Shown: positions 1 through 12,373 of the stretch, one piece after another
Layout: every line of letters begins with the position of its first letter
How positions within the stretch are numbered: position 1 is the stretch's first letter
Assembly: GCF_020524285.1 (NCBI RefSeq)
Contig: NZ_JAIVKX010000007.1
Span: 1-64,000, forward strand
DNA length: 64,000 bases
Direction of reading: 5' to 3'
Source of the DNA: Alloyangia pacifica
Lineage (GTDB): Bacteria; Pseudomonadota; Alphaproteobacteria; Rhodobacterales; Rhodobacteraceae
The notes under the pieces: model-generated
The model's database searches: none
What the model was told of the DNA's origin: nothing
Seen by the model: the letters and a program-made list of their open reading frames with translations, nothing else
Translations under genes and position numbers: made by a program

Positions 1-464
1 GCTCGGTTGTCCTTGACGTTCGAACCTCAGCACATCTTTGACTGCATCACCGACGAACCGGGAAGGTCCGCGGCTGCTCCACCCGGCTAAGGAAAGGAGC
101 GCAATCAAACTTTCTGTTTCTCGTGCTTCAGTACCAAAGGCACCGAAGACCGACAAACAGTGAAGCTGACACTTCATTATCGCGCTACCGCTTTGCTACT
201 TGAGCGCTACGGCGTTGCTAGAAGCGTTGATATGCTAGGCTTGATCCATCGAAATGAACCAGTGCCGCCCGCATATCTCTTCAGATATCTGCGATGTCAA
301 AGAGCGTGAGAGACAAAACCAGACCAGTGCGCCCTAACTTCCGGCGCGCCCGCCTGCCCGTCTCTCGAATTCCTGTCCGCCTCGTCTGCGCCAGCCCCGC
401 GTTTCCGCTCGCCGCCGCCCCGTCTGGCGTCCCGTTCAGCGCCTCAGCGCCGCCGGTGAGGGGC
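1..464 (-). other. rRNA operon 5' leader (partial, 16S beyond the left edge)
   Basis: Read on the minus strand, this stretch begins just after a stable-RNA type promoter and carries a boxA-like antitermination element (CGCTCTTTGAC, 296-306). Around it lies text resembling Rhodobacteraceae 16S leaders: 'ctttgacat', 'gagatatgcgggcgg', 'catatcaacg' and 'gtcagcttcac'. BoxA is the NusB/NusE recognition element of rRNA transcripts. No open frame here looks like a real protein. The mature 16S 5' end is not seen, so an intact operon must begin to the left of position 1. The resemblance to known leaders is from memory. Confidence 0.65.
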
Positions 465-493
465 TATTTACGTACTCCACGCTGGACCCGCAA
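465..493 (-). promoter_or_regulatory. promoter of the leftward rRNA operon
   Basis: On the minus strand a -35-like TTGCGG (488-493) is separated by 17 nt from a -10-like TAAATA (465-470), followed by a C-rich discriminator GCCCCTCACC. The tRNA-Leu promoter at 1117-1145 has the same spacing and nearly the same -10 plus discriminator. This suggests a shared class of growth-rate-controlled stable-RNA promoter. An A/T-rich stretch lies just upstream (about 497-520). Confidence 0.6.
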
Positions 494-974
494 CCCCTTT
501 TTTCAATTTTCGTCATAAAAAATGCATAGAGGTCGGAAACCGCATAAAATCAGGGCTCGCGGCGGAGCGGAGCAGCAGGCCCCCCAAACCCTCAAGGATG
601 CCGCGGGCCCGTGCTCGGCGGGGCGCCGCTGCGCCCCGGGAGAAACATGACAGCGCCGAGACACCCACAGCCGAGACACCCTGCGAGGAGTGACCTGGTT
701 CAGCGCGCCAGCCTGAGTCCTTGGGCGGACCCGGGCAGGCCAGAAAGCGGCCGCGGGATTCCTGCCTCCTATATATGACTGAGACCTTGGGCCCAGCCCA
801 CCGCTCGACGCCCAGATCGGCCCGGCGATTCACCATCCATGAGGCGGGATCCTCACCCTCGCGGACCCAGCCCGAGCAGAGACCACCAGGATCTAGAAGC
901 CCGACAGCCCGCGAGCGCACATATGGAGAGACGTTTGGACTTTGACCGCATCAGAGCCGTCAGGCCAGAAAACC
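494..974. other. intergenic region without a supported gene
   Basis: About 480 bases between the rRNA promoter and the tRNA-Leu terminator. Frames open in it on both strands, but they are Arg/Pro/Gly-rich, lack convincing ribosome binding sites and resemble no family I know. I regard them as chance frames in G+C-rich DNA. An A/T-rich patch at 497-545 may be an UP-element region of the rRNA promoter. Confidence 0.5.
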
Positions 975-1012
975 AAAACCCCCGTGAAATCCGAAGATTT
1001 CACGGGGGTTTA
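975..1012 (-). terminator. rho-independent terminator of tRNA-Leu
   Basis: A perfect 16-bp inverted repeat (976-991 with 996-1011) encloses the 4-nt loop CGAA. On the minus strand it is followed by a T-run. It lies immediately downstream of the leftward tRNA-Leu gene. Confidence 0.85.
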
Positions 1013-1013
1013 A

Positions 1014-1100
1014 TGGTGCCCAGGAGAGGACTCGAACCTCCACGGCCGTTAAGCCACTGGTACCTGAAACCAGCGCGTCTACCAATTCCGCCACCTGGGC
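1014..1100 (-). tRNA. tRNA-Leu, anticodon CAG
   Basis: On the minus strand this is an 87-nt tRNA with acceptor pairs GCCCAGG/CCTGGGC and an encoded 3' CCA. The anticodon stem CTGGT/ACCAG carries the loop TTCAGGT, which gives anticodon CAG for CUG codons. The long variable arm (class II) and the T-loop GGTTCGAGTCC fit tRNA-Leu. It stands alone, with its own promoter and terminator. Confidence 0.95.
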
Positions 1101-1116
1101 ACAGGTGGTGAGGGGG

Positions 1117-1145
1117 CGTTTAAATATGTCCGCAGGGAGTGTCAA
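1117..1145 (-). promoter_or_regulatory. promoter of tRNA-Leu
   Basis: On the minus strand a consensus -35 TTGACA (1140-1145), a 17-nt spacer and a -10-like TAAACG (1117-1122) are followed by CCCCCTCACC. The tRNA begins 16 nt after the -10. The -10/discriminator block matches that of the rRNA promoter at 465-493. Confidence 0.75.
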
Positions 1146-1248
1146 CGCAGTTTTTTCGATTTCTTCAACTTCCCCGACGGAGCCGCCTTGCCCGGTCCCG
1201 GACGGGCCGGTATTCAAGGTTTCAGAACCTCGGAGTAGGAGTAGCCAG

Positions 1249-2232
1249 ATGAGCAAGCTCGTCACCATTTACGGCGGATCCGGATTTGTCGGTCGCTATG
1301 TCGCCCGCCGCATGGCCAAGCTCGGCTGGCGCGTCCGTGTCGCTGTCCGCCATCCCAACGAAGCGCTCTTCGTGAAGCCCTACGGCTCGGTCGGCCAGGT
1401 CGAGCCGGTCTTCTGCAATATCCGCGACGACGAGTCGGTGCGCAGCGTGATGCAGGGCGCGGATGCGGTGATGAACTGCGTCGGCACCTTCGACGCGCGC
1501 GGCAAGAACAGCTTCGACGCGGTGCAGGTCGAGGGCGCGGCGCGCATCGCCCGCATCGCCGCCGAGCAGGGTGTCGAAGCGCTGGTGCATATCTCGGCGA
1601 TCGGCGCCGACAAGGTGAGCGCCAGCGGTTACGCCCGGACCAAGGCGCTTGGGGAAGAGGCGGTTCTGGACGCCTTCCCCGGCGCGATGATCCTGCGGCC
1701 TTCGGTGATCTTCGGAATGGAGGACCAGTTCTTCAACCGCTTTGCCTCGATGTCCCGAATGGGGCCGGTGCTGGCGCTGGTCGGAGCGGACAGAAACTTC
1801 CAGCCGGTCTACGTGGACAATGTCGCCGAGGCCGCCGAGAAGGGGCTGACCGGCACTGCTGACGCGGGCATCTACGAGCTCGGCGGTCCCGAGGTGAAGA
1901 GCTTCCGCGCTTTCATCGAAGAGATGCTGACCGTCATCCGCCGCCGCAAGATGCTGGTGAACCTGCCCTACGGCCTCGCTTCTTTCATCGGGCGCGTGTC
2001 GGAATTCCTGCAGCGGATCACCGGCGGGCTGTTCACCGCACCGATCACCCGCGACCAGGTGGTGATGCTGCGGAAGGACAACGTGGTGTCCGAGGGCGCC
2101 AAGGGTCTTTCCGATCTCGGGATCAGCGCCGTCGCCCCCGAGGCGGTGATGCCCGACTACCTGTGGCGCTTCCGGCCCGGCGGGCAATATGACGCCATCA
2201 AAGAATCGGCCGCGCACCTGCGGACCGAGTGA
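1249..2232 (+). CDS. NAD(P)-binding epimerase-like protein, complex I NDUFA9 family
   Basis: A 327-residue protein with an N-terminal Rossmann fold: YGGSGFVGRYVARRMAKLGW is the dinucleotide-binding glycine motif at residues 8-27. It belongs to the atypical short-chain dehydrogenase branch related to the NDUFA9 subunit of mitochondrial complex I, common in alphaproteobacteria. The motif SGYARTKALGEE (about residues 125-136) matches the YxxxK region. The bacterial role is not settled; a quinone- or complex-I-related function is inferred from the family. The ATG at 1249 fits the start of the fold; the longer upstream frame would run into the tRNA promoter. A strong terminator follows. Confidence 0.85.
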   Translation: MSKLVTIYGGSGFVGRYVARRMAKLGWRVRVAVRHPNEALFVKPYGSVGQVEPVFCNIRDDESVRSVMQGADAVMNCVGTFDARGKNSFDAVQVEGAARIARIAAEQGVEALVHISAIGADKVSASGYARTKALGEEAVLDAFPGAMILRPSVIFGMEDQFFNRFASMSRMGPVLALVGADRNFQPVYVDNVAEAAEKGLTGTADAGIYELGGPEVKSFRAFIEEMLTVIRRRKMLVNLPYGLASFIGRVSEFLQRITGGLFTAPITRDQVVMLRKDNVVSEGAKGLSDLGISAVAPEAVMPDYLWRFRPGGQYDAIKESAAHLRTE

Positions 2233-2237
2233 GATCA

Positions 2238-2267
2238 GAAAGCCGGCCCCGGGGCCGGCTTTTTCTT
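2238..2267 (+). terminator. rho-independent terminator
   Basis: The perfect palindrome AGCCGGCCCCGGGGCCGGCT (2241-2260) is followed by TTTTCTTTT on the plus strand. It ends the NDUFA9-like gene transcript. Confidence 0.85.
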
Positions 2268-2316
2268 TTGCCGGGCTGCTTCTTTGTCCCGGTCACGGGC
2301 GCGAGAGGAGACCGCG

Positions 2317-2763
2317 ATGACCGAGCTTCCCCAGATCGGGAGCTGCCGCTGCGGCACGCTGCAGCTCGAAGTGAGCAAACCCCCGATGATGACTGCCGCC
2401 TGCCATTGCCGTGGCTGCCAGAAGATGAGCGCCAGCGCCTTTTCCCTGACCATGATGGTGCCTCCTGACGGGGTCAGGCTGATTGCCGGAGAGGCGGTGA
2501 AGGGGGGGATCAAGGGGCCGCAGCTTGATCATTACATGTGCCCCGAGTGCGGGACGTGGATGTTCACCCGGATCAGCGGGGTCGACGCCTTCGTGAACGT
2601 GCGCCCCATCCTGTTCGACGTGCCCGAGTGGTGCCTGCCCTTCATCGAGACCATGACCGGCGAAAAGCTGGACTGGGCACAGACGCCCGCACGGCACAGC
2701 TACGACGGGTTCCCGCCCGAGACGGACTTCCCGATGCTGCGTCAGGACTTCGCGCGGCGGTAG
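2317..2763 (+). CDS. GFA family protein (CENP-V/GFA zinc-binding domain)
   Basis: A 148-residue single-domain protein. The zinc ligands typical of the glutathione-dependent formaldehyde-activating fold are visible: CRC near residue 10, CHCRGC near residue 30 and CPEC near residue 78. Family members bind zinc through these cysteines, but most have no proven formaldehyde activity, so only the fold is assigned. The ATG at 2317 follows the ribosome binding site GAGAGGAG. The gene is convergent with gyrB, with about 80 nt between them. Confidence 0.85.
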   Translation: MTELPQIGSCRCGTLQLEVSKPPMMTAACHCRGCQKMSASAFSLTMMVPPDGVRLIAGEAVKGGIKGPQLDHYMCPECGTWMFTRISGVDAFVNVRPILFDVPEWCLPFIETMTGEKLDWAQTPARHSYDGFPPETDFPMLRQDFARR

Positions 2764-2841
2764 GGGCCCATCCCGCGCTTGCAACGGAAAACGGCGCGCA
2801 GTCCCCTGCGCGCCGCTCCCTATTCTACTCGTCCGACAGGA

Positions 2842-6445
<3,604 letters not shown>

Positions 6446-6560
6446 GGCTCAGGCGGTAGCGCGGGCACGATCCCCGCGAAAGGACGTATTTCAGGAATCA
6501 CGAAAGGCAGAAGCATAGCCCCTGCCTTTCGATGAATGACGGATGCTCAAGATCGGAGCG

Positions 6561-7679
6561 TCAGACGCGCATCGGCATGACGACGTAGACGGCCGAGGTG
6601 TCGGTGCCTTCGCGCATCAGGGTCGGATCGCCCGAGGAGTTGAACATGAAGACGGCGTTCTCGCGGTCCACCTGGCTGGCGATCTCCAGCAGGTACTTCG
6701 CGTTGAAGCCGATCTCCAGCGGCTCATCGCCATAGGCCACTGCCAGCTCTTCCTCGGCGGCGCCGCTGTCGGGCGCATTGACCGAGAGCACGAGGCGGTC
6801 CTCGTCGAGCTGAAGCTTCACGGCGCGCGATCGTTCCGACGAAACGGTCGCCACGCGGTCCACCGCCTTGGCGAACTCGCCCGCATCGACCTCGAGCCGG
6901 CGGGTGTTGTTCATCGGGATGACCCGCGAGTAGTCCGGGAAGGTGCCGTCGATGACCTTGGAGGTCAGCGTGATGTCGGGCGTGGCGAAGCGCACCTTTG
7001 TTTCCGAGACCGAGACGGCGATGTCCATATCGTCCTCGTCGAGCAGCTTGCGCAGCTCGCCCACGGTCTTGCGCGGCACGATCACGCCGGGCATCGCTTC
7101 CGCACCAGCAGGGAGCGGCGCGTCGATGCGCGCGAGGCGGTGGCCGTCGGTGGCGACGCAGCGCAGCATCCGGCCCTCTTCGCTCTCGGCGACATGCATG
7201 TAGACGCCGTTGAGGTAGTAGCGGGTTTCCTCGGTCGAGATGGCGAACTTCGACTTGTCGAAGAGACGGCGCAGCACCTCAGCCTTGGCGGTGAAGTTCG
7301 ACGAGTACTCCGAGGACGCCATGACCGGGAAGTCTTCCTTGGGCAGCGTCGCAAGGCTGAAGTTCGAGCGGCCCGCGGCCACGGTCAGGCGACCTGCGGC
7401 ATTGTCGGCGGTCAGCTGGACCAGCGCACCGTCGGGCAGCTTGCGCACGATCTCGTGCAGGGTCACCGCCGAGACTGTGGTGGCTCCGGCCTGTTCGACC
7501 ACGGCGGGGGCGCGGTCGAGTACTTCGATGTCGAGATCGGTTGCACGGAAGCTGGCAGTGTTGCCCTCGGCCTCGATCAGCACGTTGGCCAGGATCGGGA
7601 TGGTGTTCCGGCGCTCGACCACCGATTGTGCCTGGCTGACTGCCTTGAGCAGCGTCGCCCGTTCTATGCTGACTTTCAT
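6561..7679 (-). CDS. dnaN: DNA polymerase III beta subunit (sliding clamp)
   Basis: A 372-residue clamp that tethers the replicative polymerase to DNA. The N-terminus MKVSIERATLLKAVSQAQSV and the C-terminus YVVMPMRV (the characteristic VMPMR tail) are typical, and the length matches a three-domain clamp. It lies about 150 nt downstream of dnaA and 115 nt upstream of recF, all leftward. Confidence 0.97.
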   Translation of the reverse strand: MKVSIERATLLKAVSQAQSVVERRNTIPILANVLIEAEGNTASFRATDLDIEVLDRAPAVVEQAGATTVSAVTLHEIVRKLPDGALVQLTADNAAGRLTVAAGRSNFSLATLPKEDFPVMASSEYSSNFTAKAEVLRRLFDKSKFAISTEETRYYLNGVYMHVAESEEGRMLRCVATDGHRLARIDAPLPAGAEAMPGVIVPRKTVGELRKLLDEDDMDIAVSVSETKVRFATPDITLTSKVIDGTFPDYSRVIPMNNTRRLEVDAGEFAKAVDRVATVSSERSRAVKLQLDEDRLVLSVNAPDSGAAEEELAVAYGDEPLEIGFNAKYLLEIASQVDRENAVFMFNSSGDPTLMREGTDTSAVYVVMPMRV

Positions 7680-7831
7680 CGCCCTGTTCCTCGGTTGGTC
7701 GAAGGGGTAGCCTGGCGGATCCGCGAAGCTACTCCAAATTCTTTTGCTGATTGATCCGATGGATTGTCTGCAGCGTCAAGGCCGCGGGGCCGCCCGAAGG
7801 CAGCCCCGTTTGCGAATGTGGTCGTGCGGTC

Positions 7832-9226
7832 TCAGGCTTCCAGCGCGCGGCGCAGCAGCTCGATGTCGTCGGCGATCTGGCTGTCCTGCATGCGCAGGTC
7901 CTCGATCCGCTTCACGCCGTGCATGACCGTGGTGTGGTCGCGCCCGCCGAAACGGCGGCCGATCTCGGGCAGCGAGCGGGCGGTGAGCTGCTTGCACAGG
8001 TACATCGCCACCTGGCGCGGGCGGGCGAAGTTGCGCACGCGCTTGGGCCCGATCAGGTCGGAAAGGCGGATGTTGTAGTGATCCGCGACCTTGCGTTGGA
8101 TTTCCTCGATCGAGATCTTGCGGTCCGAGGCGCGCAGCACGTCCGCGAGGCAGTCCTGCGTCAGCTCCATGGTGATCGGCTGGCCGACCAGCGAGGCGAA
8201 GGCGAACAGACGGGTCAGCGCGCCTTCGAGCACGCGCACGTTGGTCGAGATGCGATGCGCCAGGAACTCGAGGATGCCATCGTCGATCTGCAGCGACGGG
8301 TACTGCTTGCGATAGGTGTCGACCTTCGACTGCAGGATGCCGAGGCGCAGCTCGTAGTCGGTCGGGTGCAGGTCGACCACGAGGCCGGACTGCAGGCGCG
8401 AACGGATGCGGTTCTCGAGATCCTTGATCTCGTCGGGCGCGCGGTCGGCCGAGATGACGATCTGCTTGTTCTGGTCCACCAGCGCGTTGAACGTGTGGAA
8501 GAACTCTTCCTGCGTCGAGTCCTTGCCGGCGATGAACTGCACGTCATCGACCATCAGAACGTCGACCGAGCGGAACAGCTCCTTGAAGTCCATCATGCGA
8601 CGCTCGCGCAGGGCCTGCACGAAGCGGTACATGAACTGCTCCGCCGACAGGTACAGCACGTTCAGGTCGGGCCGGCGGTTGCGCAGCTCCCAGGTGATCG
8701 CGTGCATCAGGTGCGTCTTGCCGAGGCCCACGCCGCCGTAGAGGAACAGCGGGTTGAAGGTCACGGTCTCGGCCTCCGCCACGCGGCGCGCGGCGGCATG
8801 GGCGAGCTCGTTGGGCTTGCCGACGATGAAGTTGTCGAAGGTGAACCGCGCGTCGAGCGGCGCGCTCGGCAGCAGGTCACTTCCGGCCTGCGCGGCCTGG
8901 CCGTTGGCACTCGCCTGGGCCGGCTGCTCCGGCTGCGCCGAAACCGGGCGCGGGCTCGGACGGCCCGCCGCCGGACGCGGCGCGTTGCTCACACGGAACT
9001 GCAGGCGGCGTACCTGCGAATCCAGCGTGGAGATCTGCGACAGCAGCAGGTCTCCGAAATTTTGCGACACATAGGTGCCGATAAAATTCGTTGGTGCCAG
9101 GAAGACCGCCACCCCGTCGGCTTCCAGACCTTTATATTCGAGGGGCTTGATCCAGGTACGGTAATTGTTTTCCCCGATCGTGCTGCTCAGCCTGTCTTGC
9201 AGCGCACCCCATTGTTCCTGCGTCAT
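7832..9226 (-). CDS. dnaA: chromosomal replication initiator protein DnaA
   Basis: A 464-residue AAA+ initiator. Domain I is at about residues 1-80 and is followed by a Pro/Ala/Gln-rich linker (about 85-130). The AAA+ domain has Walker [10 protein letters not shown] and Walker [10 protein letters not shown]. The C-terminal domain IV helix-turn-helix includes [12 protein letters not shown], which recognises DnaA boxes. The ATG at 9226 fits the usual N-terminus. It lies about 24 kb from the candidate origin between maf and rho. The 450-nt region upstream probably holds its promoter. Confidence 0.97.
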   Translation of the reverse strand: MTQEQWGALQDRLSSTIGENNYRTWIKPLEYKGLEADGVAVFLAPTNFIGTYVSQNFGDLLLSQISTLDSQVRRLQFRVSNAPRPAAGRPSPRPVSAQPEQPAQASANGQAAQAGSDLLPSAPLDARFTFDNFIVGKPNELAHAAARRVAEAETVTFNPLFLYGGVGLGKTHLMHAITWELRNRRPDLNVLYLSAEQFMYRFVQALRERRMMDFKELFRSVDVLMVDDVQFIAGKDSTQEEFFHTFNALVDQNKQIVISADRAPDEIKDLENRIRSRLQSGLVVDLHPTDYELRLGILQSKVDTYRKQYPSLQIDDGILEFLAHRISTNVRVLEGALTRLFAFASLVGQPITMELTQDCLADVLRASDRKISIEEIQRKVADHYNIRLSDLIGPKRVRNFARPRQVAMYLCKQLTARSLPEIGRRFGGRDHTTVMHGVKRIEDLRMQDSQIADDIELLRRALEA

Positions 9227-9684
9227 TTATCCCCGCTCCGTGTCTTCACCGGTTCTTCTGTCCCTTGGGCAACACACACAAACGCGCCCATTCGAGACAT
9301 CGTGGGGAAGCAAAATATGGCCCGATGCCGAACGGCATAGGTCAGGAAGAGTTTCCTCTGTCCCCGTGAATAAGCACACACGAACCGCCCCCGGGACTCC
9401 CAGCATCCCGAAGCGACCCCGCAAGGTGCACTACTCACCCATTTCACAATTGGACTGGCAGGATGAAATCACCCCAGTTTCGGCGTCCTTTTCGTCAGAC
9501 GACCGAAGCGACGGAAACGAATCCACATTTCATGTGGTGTAGTCCCCGATTGCCTGTCCCCCCAGCGATGTGACTCGCCTGATGAAATTACTCCTGTTCT
9601 GAGAAGGGCAGCAACCGAACTTCAAACTTGACTCAATGGAATCCGAAAAAAGAATCTCGGCCTTCAAAATATGGTGTGAGTCAC
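9227..9684. other. long non-coding region upstream of dnaA
   Basis: About 460 bases between dnaA and the rpsT terminator, with no believable gene. Base composition falls and runs of A/T appear toward 9590-9690, unlike the flanking genes. It should carry the dnaA promoter and control sites, but I cannot point to a convincing consensus promoter or a cluster of perfect DnaA boxes. Confidence 0.5.
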
Positions 9685-9716
9685 GAAAAAAGGCACCACC
9701 AATGGCGATGCCTTTT
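9685..9716 (-). terminator. rho-independent terminator of rpsT
   Basis: On the minus strand a 13-bp stem (9704-9716 with 9688-9700, including two G-T pairs) with a 3-nt loop is followed by a six-T run. It lies about 50 nt beyond the rpsT stop codon. Confidence 0.75.
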
Positions 9717-9765
9717 CGATCACACACTTTTTAGGTGTGTCATTTCAGCCTAACACTTGACGTGA

Positions 9766-10029
9766 TTAGGCGAGCGATTTCACCCGCGAGGAAAGGCGCG
9801 ACATTTTGCGCGATGCGGTGTTCTTGTGGAAGACGCCCTTGGTCACGCCGCGCATCAGTTCGGGCTGAGCTGCGGCGAGCGCTGCGGCGGCTGCGTCCTT
9901 GTCGCCCGAAGCGATCGCTTCCTCGACTTTGCGCAGGTAGGTGCGGATGCGCGAACGGCGTGCTTTGTTGACGGCGTAGCGCTTCTCGTTCTGACGGGCG
10001 CGCTTCTTCGACTGGGGCGTATTTGCCAT
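9766..10029 (-). CDS. rpsT: 30S ribosomal protein S20
   Basis: An 87-residue basic protein that binds 16S rRNA early in small-subunit assembly. The N-terminus [17 protein letters not shown] and the motif [16 protein letters not shown] near the C-terminus are typical of S20. I chose the ATG at 10029; the frame stays open 52 codons upstream, but that extension has no family similarity. It is a monocistronic leftward gene upstream of dnaA, a common alphaproteobacterial neighbourhood. Confidence 0.97.
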   Translation of the reverse strand: MANTPQSKKRARQNEKRYAVNKARRSRIRTYLRKVEEAIASGDKDAAAAALAAAQPELMRGVTKGVFHKNTASRKMSRLSSRVKSLA

Positions 10030-10262
10030 GATGATCGGTCCTGTGTCTGTGGACTTGCCTGTGAGCGACAAGGCCAGGGTCTGAATTTCGGACGTGCAAT
10101 ATCCACCAGACCCGGATCTGTCGTCGCCGGACCGATTCTTGCCTGAGCGGGCATCACACGCATGTAGCCGCGGCGCATAGCCCATTTTCCGCCGGTTGCA
10201 AAGGGGCCTGCAGCAAAACTTGGGGAAACGGCACGGAATCGGCTAGGATCGGTCTCCCAAGG
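10030..10262. other. intergenic region between rpsT and a small rightward gene
   Basis: About 230 bases of divergent promoter space with no gene. It leads into a short tandem repeat (10263-10295) just before the next coding sequence. Confidence 0.45.
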
Positions 10263-10295
10263 CGTTTGCACACGACGTTTGCACACGACGTTTGC
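10263..10295. repeat. 13-bp direct tandem repeat, 2.5 copies
   Basis: The unit CGTTTGCACACGA occurs at 10263-10275 and 10276-10288, and its first seven bases recur at 10289-10295. It lies 35 nt upstream of the small protein's start, where it could overlap the promoter or an operator. It could also be simple slippage. Confidence 0.85.
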
Positions 10296-10330
10296 CAAGG
10301 GACGCTTCATACTGAAGGGAGGAGTCAGCC

Positions 10331-10513
10331 ATGAACGCGATGCAGATCAACGAGGCCGCACAGGCCCTCTATCGGGCGCATGGTGCCCGGGCCGAGGCCG
10401 AAGCCGCCGCGAAAGTGCGCGAGAACGAAAGCAAGGGCGCGGCCGAGGAGGCGGAGAACTGGCGCGCCATCCAGGCCGCCATCCGCCAGGTCCGTGGGCC
10501 GCTGCAGTCCTGA
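10331..10513 (+). CDS. small hypothetical protein (60 aa)
   Basis: A 60-residue, Ala/Glu-rich, probably helical soluble protein with no signal peptide or membrane segment. The ribosome binding site GGGAGGAG precedes the ATG. The clean start, short charged sequence and position between regulatory repeats and a terminator support a real gene. I do not recognise the family and assign no function. Confidence 0.6.
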   Translation: MNAMQINEAAQALYRAHGARAEAEAAAKVRENESKGAAEEAENWRAIQAAIRQVRGPLQS

Positions 10514-10548
10514 GCGCCGCGAGCGGCGCATAAACCCAAAACGGCATG

Positions 10549-10578
10549 AAAAAAGCCTGTCCCCGCGCGGGGACAGGC
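10549..10578 (-). terminator. rho-independent terminator
   Basis: A perfect hairpin GCCTGTCCCC/GGGGACAGGC (10555-10578, with a CGCG centre) is followed on the minus strand by six T residues. It ends the leftward enoyl-CoA hydratase gene and separates it from the convergent small gene. Confidence 0.85.
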
Positions 10579-10599
10579 CCGAATTCCCAGGACGCCGGC

Positions 10600-11376
10600 T
10601 CAGCGGTCGCGGAACTGCGGCGTGCGCTTCTCGAGGAAGGCCGACATGCCTTCCTTCTGGTCCTCGGTCGCAAACAGCGAGTGGAACAGGCGGCGCTCGA
10701 AGAGCAGTCCCTCGTCCAGCGTGGTCTCGAAGGCGCGATTCACCGCCTGCTTCGCGGCGATCGAGGCCAGCATGGATTTCTCGGCGATCTTCGCCGCGGC
10801 GCTCTGAGCCTCGTCCATCAGTTGCTTGACCGGCACGACGCGGCTCACCAGACCCGAACGCTCGGCCTCCTCGGCATCCATGAACCGCCCCGTCAGGTGC
10901 ATGTCCATGGCCTTGGCCTTGCCGACGTAGCGCGGCAGACGCTGCGTGCCGCCGATCCCGGCGATGACGCCGAGGTTGATCTCGGGCTGGCCGAATTTCG
11001 CGGTCTCGGAGGCAATGATGAAATCGCACATCATCGCCAGCTCGCAGCCGCCGCCAAGCGCGTAGCCGCTCACCGCGGCGATCACTGGCTTGCGTACCTT
11101 CGCGACAGCCTCGGTGGCCGGCTCGAAGAAATCGCCGAGGTACATCTCGACAAAGCTCTTTTCCGACATCTCCTTGATATCGGCCCCGGCGGCAAAGGCC
11201 TTGGCCGAGCCGGTCAGGATGATGCAGCGCACCTTGTCATTGGCATCCGCCTCGGTCAGCGCCTGCGCTAGCTCGCCTAGAAGCTGGCTGTTCAGCGCAT
11301 TGAGGGCGTCCGGGCGGTTCAGGGTAATTGTTGCAACGTCGTCGTCTACTTCGACGATAATCGTCTCATAGGCCAT
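10600..11376 (-). CDS. enoyl-CoA hydratase (crotonase family)
   Basis: A 258-residue crotonase-fold enzyme that hydrates 2-enoyl-CoA to 3-hydroxyacyl-CoA in fatty acid or amino acid degradation. The oxyanion-hole motifs [11 protein letters not shown] (about residue 60) and [14 protein letters not shown] (about residue 100) are present, as is the catalytic-glutamate region [19 protein letters not shown]. The sequence is close to short-chain enoyl-CoA hydratases (ECHS1/FadB1 type). The start at 11376 ([10 protein letters not shown]) matches the family; the frame extends 70 codons upstream into the mutM end and is rejected there. Downstream is a strong terminator. Confidence 0.93.
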   Translation of the reverse strand: MAYETIIVEVDDDVATITLNRPDALNALNSQLLGELAQALTEADANDKVRCIILTGSAKAFAAGADIKEMSEKSFVEMYLGDFFEPATEAVAKVRKPVIAAVSGYALGGGCELAMMCDFIIASETAKFGQPEINLGVIAGIGGTQRLPRYVGKAKAMDMHLTGRFMDAEEAERSGLVSRVVPVKQLMDEAQSAAAKIAEKSMLASIAAKQAVNRAFETTLDEGLLFERRLFHSLFATEDQKEGMSAFLEKRTPQFRDR

Positions 11377-11440
11377 GACTTCGGGCTCCCGTCCGTTGGC
11401 ATTGTCGCGCAGCCTTACCAACTTGACCCCTGCAATCAAG

Positions 11441-12292
11441 CTATCTTTGGCAGCTCGGACAGAAGAAGGACGAGCGCCCGGACTGCACGATCCGGTGTAC
11501 CATGTTCGCGCAACCATCGTTGCGGCAGGGCTGGCCTTCGCGCCCGTAGACATCGAAGCTGTGCTGAAAATACCCAAGTTCCCCATCAGCTTGGCGGAAA
11601 TCCTTCAGCGAGGATCCGCCCGCGGCGATGGCCTCCGTCAGCACCGTCCGGATGATCGGCACCAGCGACGCGATGCGCTTTTCGGAGATTCGGTTGACGC
11701 GGCGTGAAGGATGGATACCGGCGCGGAACAAGGCTTCGCAAACATAGATATTCCCCAGACCGGCAACAATCTTCTGATCCAGAAGCGCGGTCTTGATCGG
11801 CATGCTCCGCCCCTTCAGCGCGGCGATCAGGTGGGATTCGCTGAAGGTGTTGCCCAAAGGCTCCGGTCCGATGGCCGCCAGCAGCGGATGCGTCTCGGCC
11901 GTGGCCGTCTCCATCAGGTCCATCGCCCCGAAGCGGCGCGGATCGTTGAATGTGACGCGCGCGCCACTGGCCATCTCGAACACCACGTGGTCGTGTTTCT
12001 CGGGCGCGGGGTGTTCATGCACGAAACGCCCCAGCGGATCGCCGGAAATCAGCATCCGGCCGGACATGCCGAGATGGATCAGCAGCGTCTCGCCGGTGTC
12101 GAGATCGGCCAGGATGTACTTCGAGCGCCGCCGCAGCCGCAGCACCCGCGCGCCGGTCAGCCGCTCGGCCATGCGTTCGGGAAAGGGCCAGCGCAGGTCG
12201 GGCCGGTTCACCTTCGCCTCGGCGATCACCTGGTTTTCCATCACCGGGGCCAGCCCGGCACGGACGGTTTCCACCTCGGGAAGTTCGGGCAT
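11441..12292 (-). CDS. mutM: formamidopyrimidine-DNA glycosylase
   Basis: A 283-residue base-excision repair enzyme that removes oxidised purines such as 8-oxoguanine and nicks the abasic site. The mature N-terminus PELPEVET supplies the catalytic Pro and Glu. [11 protein letters not shown] holds the conserved beta-hairpin lysine. The C-terminal zinc finger CRNDGC...CPSC is complete. It is divergent from ubiE, with about 80 nt shared. Confidence 0.96.
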   Translation of the reverse strand: MPELPEVETVRAGLAPVMENQVIAEAKVNRPDLRWPFPERMAERLTGARVLRLRRRSKYILADLDTGETLLIHLGMSGRMLISGDPLGRFVHEHPAPEKHDHVVFEMASGARVTFNDPRRFGAMDLMETATAETHPLLAAIGPEPLGNTFSESHLIAALKGRSMPIKTALLDQKIVAGLGNIYVCEALFRAGIHPSRRVNRISEKRIASLVPIIRTVLTEAIAAGGSSLKDFRQADGELGYFQHSFDVYGREGQPCRNDGCANMVHRIVQSGRSSFFCPSCQR

Positions 12293-12373
12293 CACGGATC
12301 CTTTCCACTGGGCCGCATTGCAGCGCGGCGCGCGGGCTCTATAAGGAGTGTCGGACACAGGACGGCAAGGCCC

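Noticed and set aside
104-111. AGTTTGAT on the minus strand as the start of 16S rRNA
   Set aside because: Only eight bases match the 16S 5' end; the following bases diverge from CCTGGCTCAG, so this is not the mature 16S start.
294-518. Short plus-strand frame at the left edge
   Set aside because: It runs over the boxA and promoter of the rRNA leader and has an Arg/Pro/Ala-rich sequence without family similarity.
513-920. 135-codon minus-strand frame upstream of the rRNA promoter
   Set aside because: Gly/Arg/Ser-rich, no ribosome binding site, no similarity that I can recognise; it would overlap the promoter's upstream A/T region.
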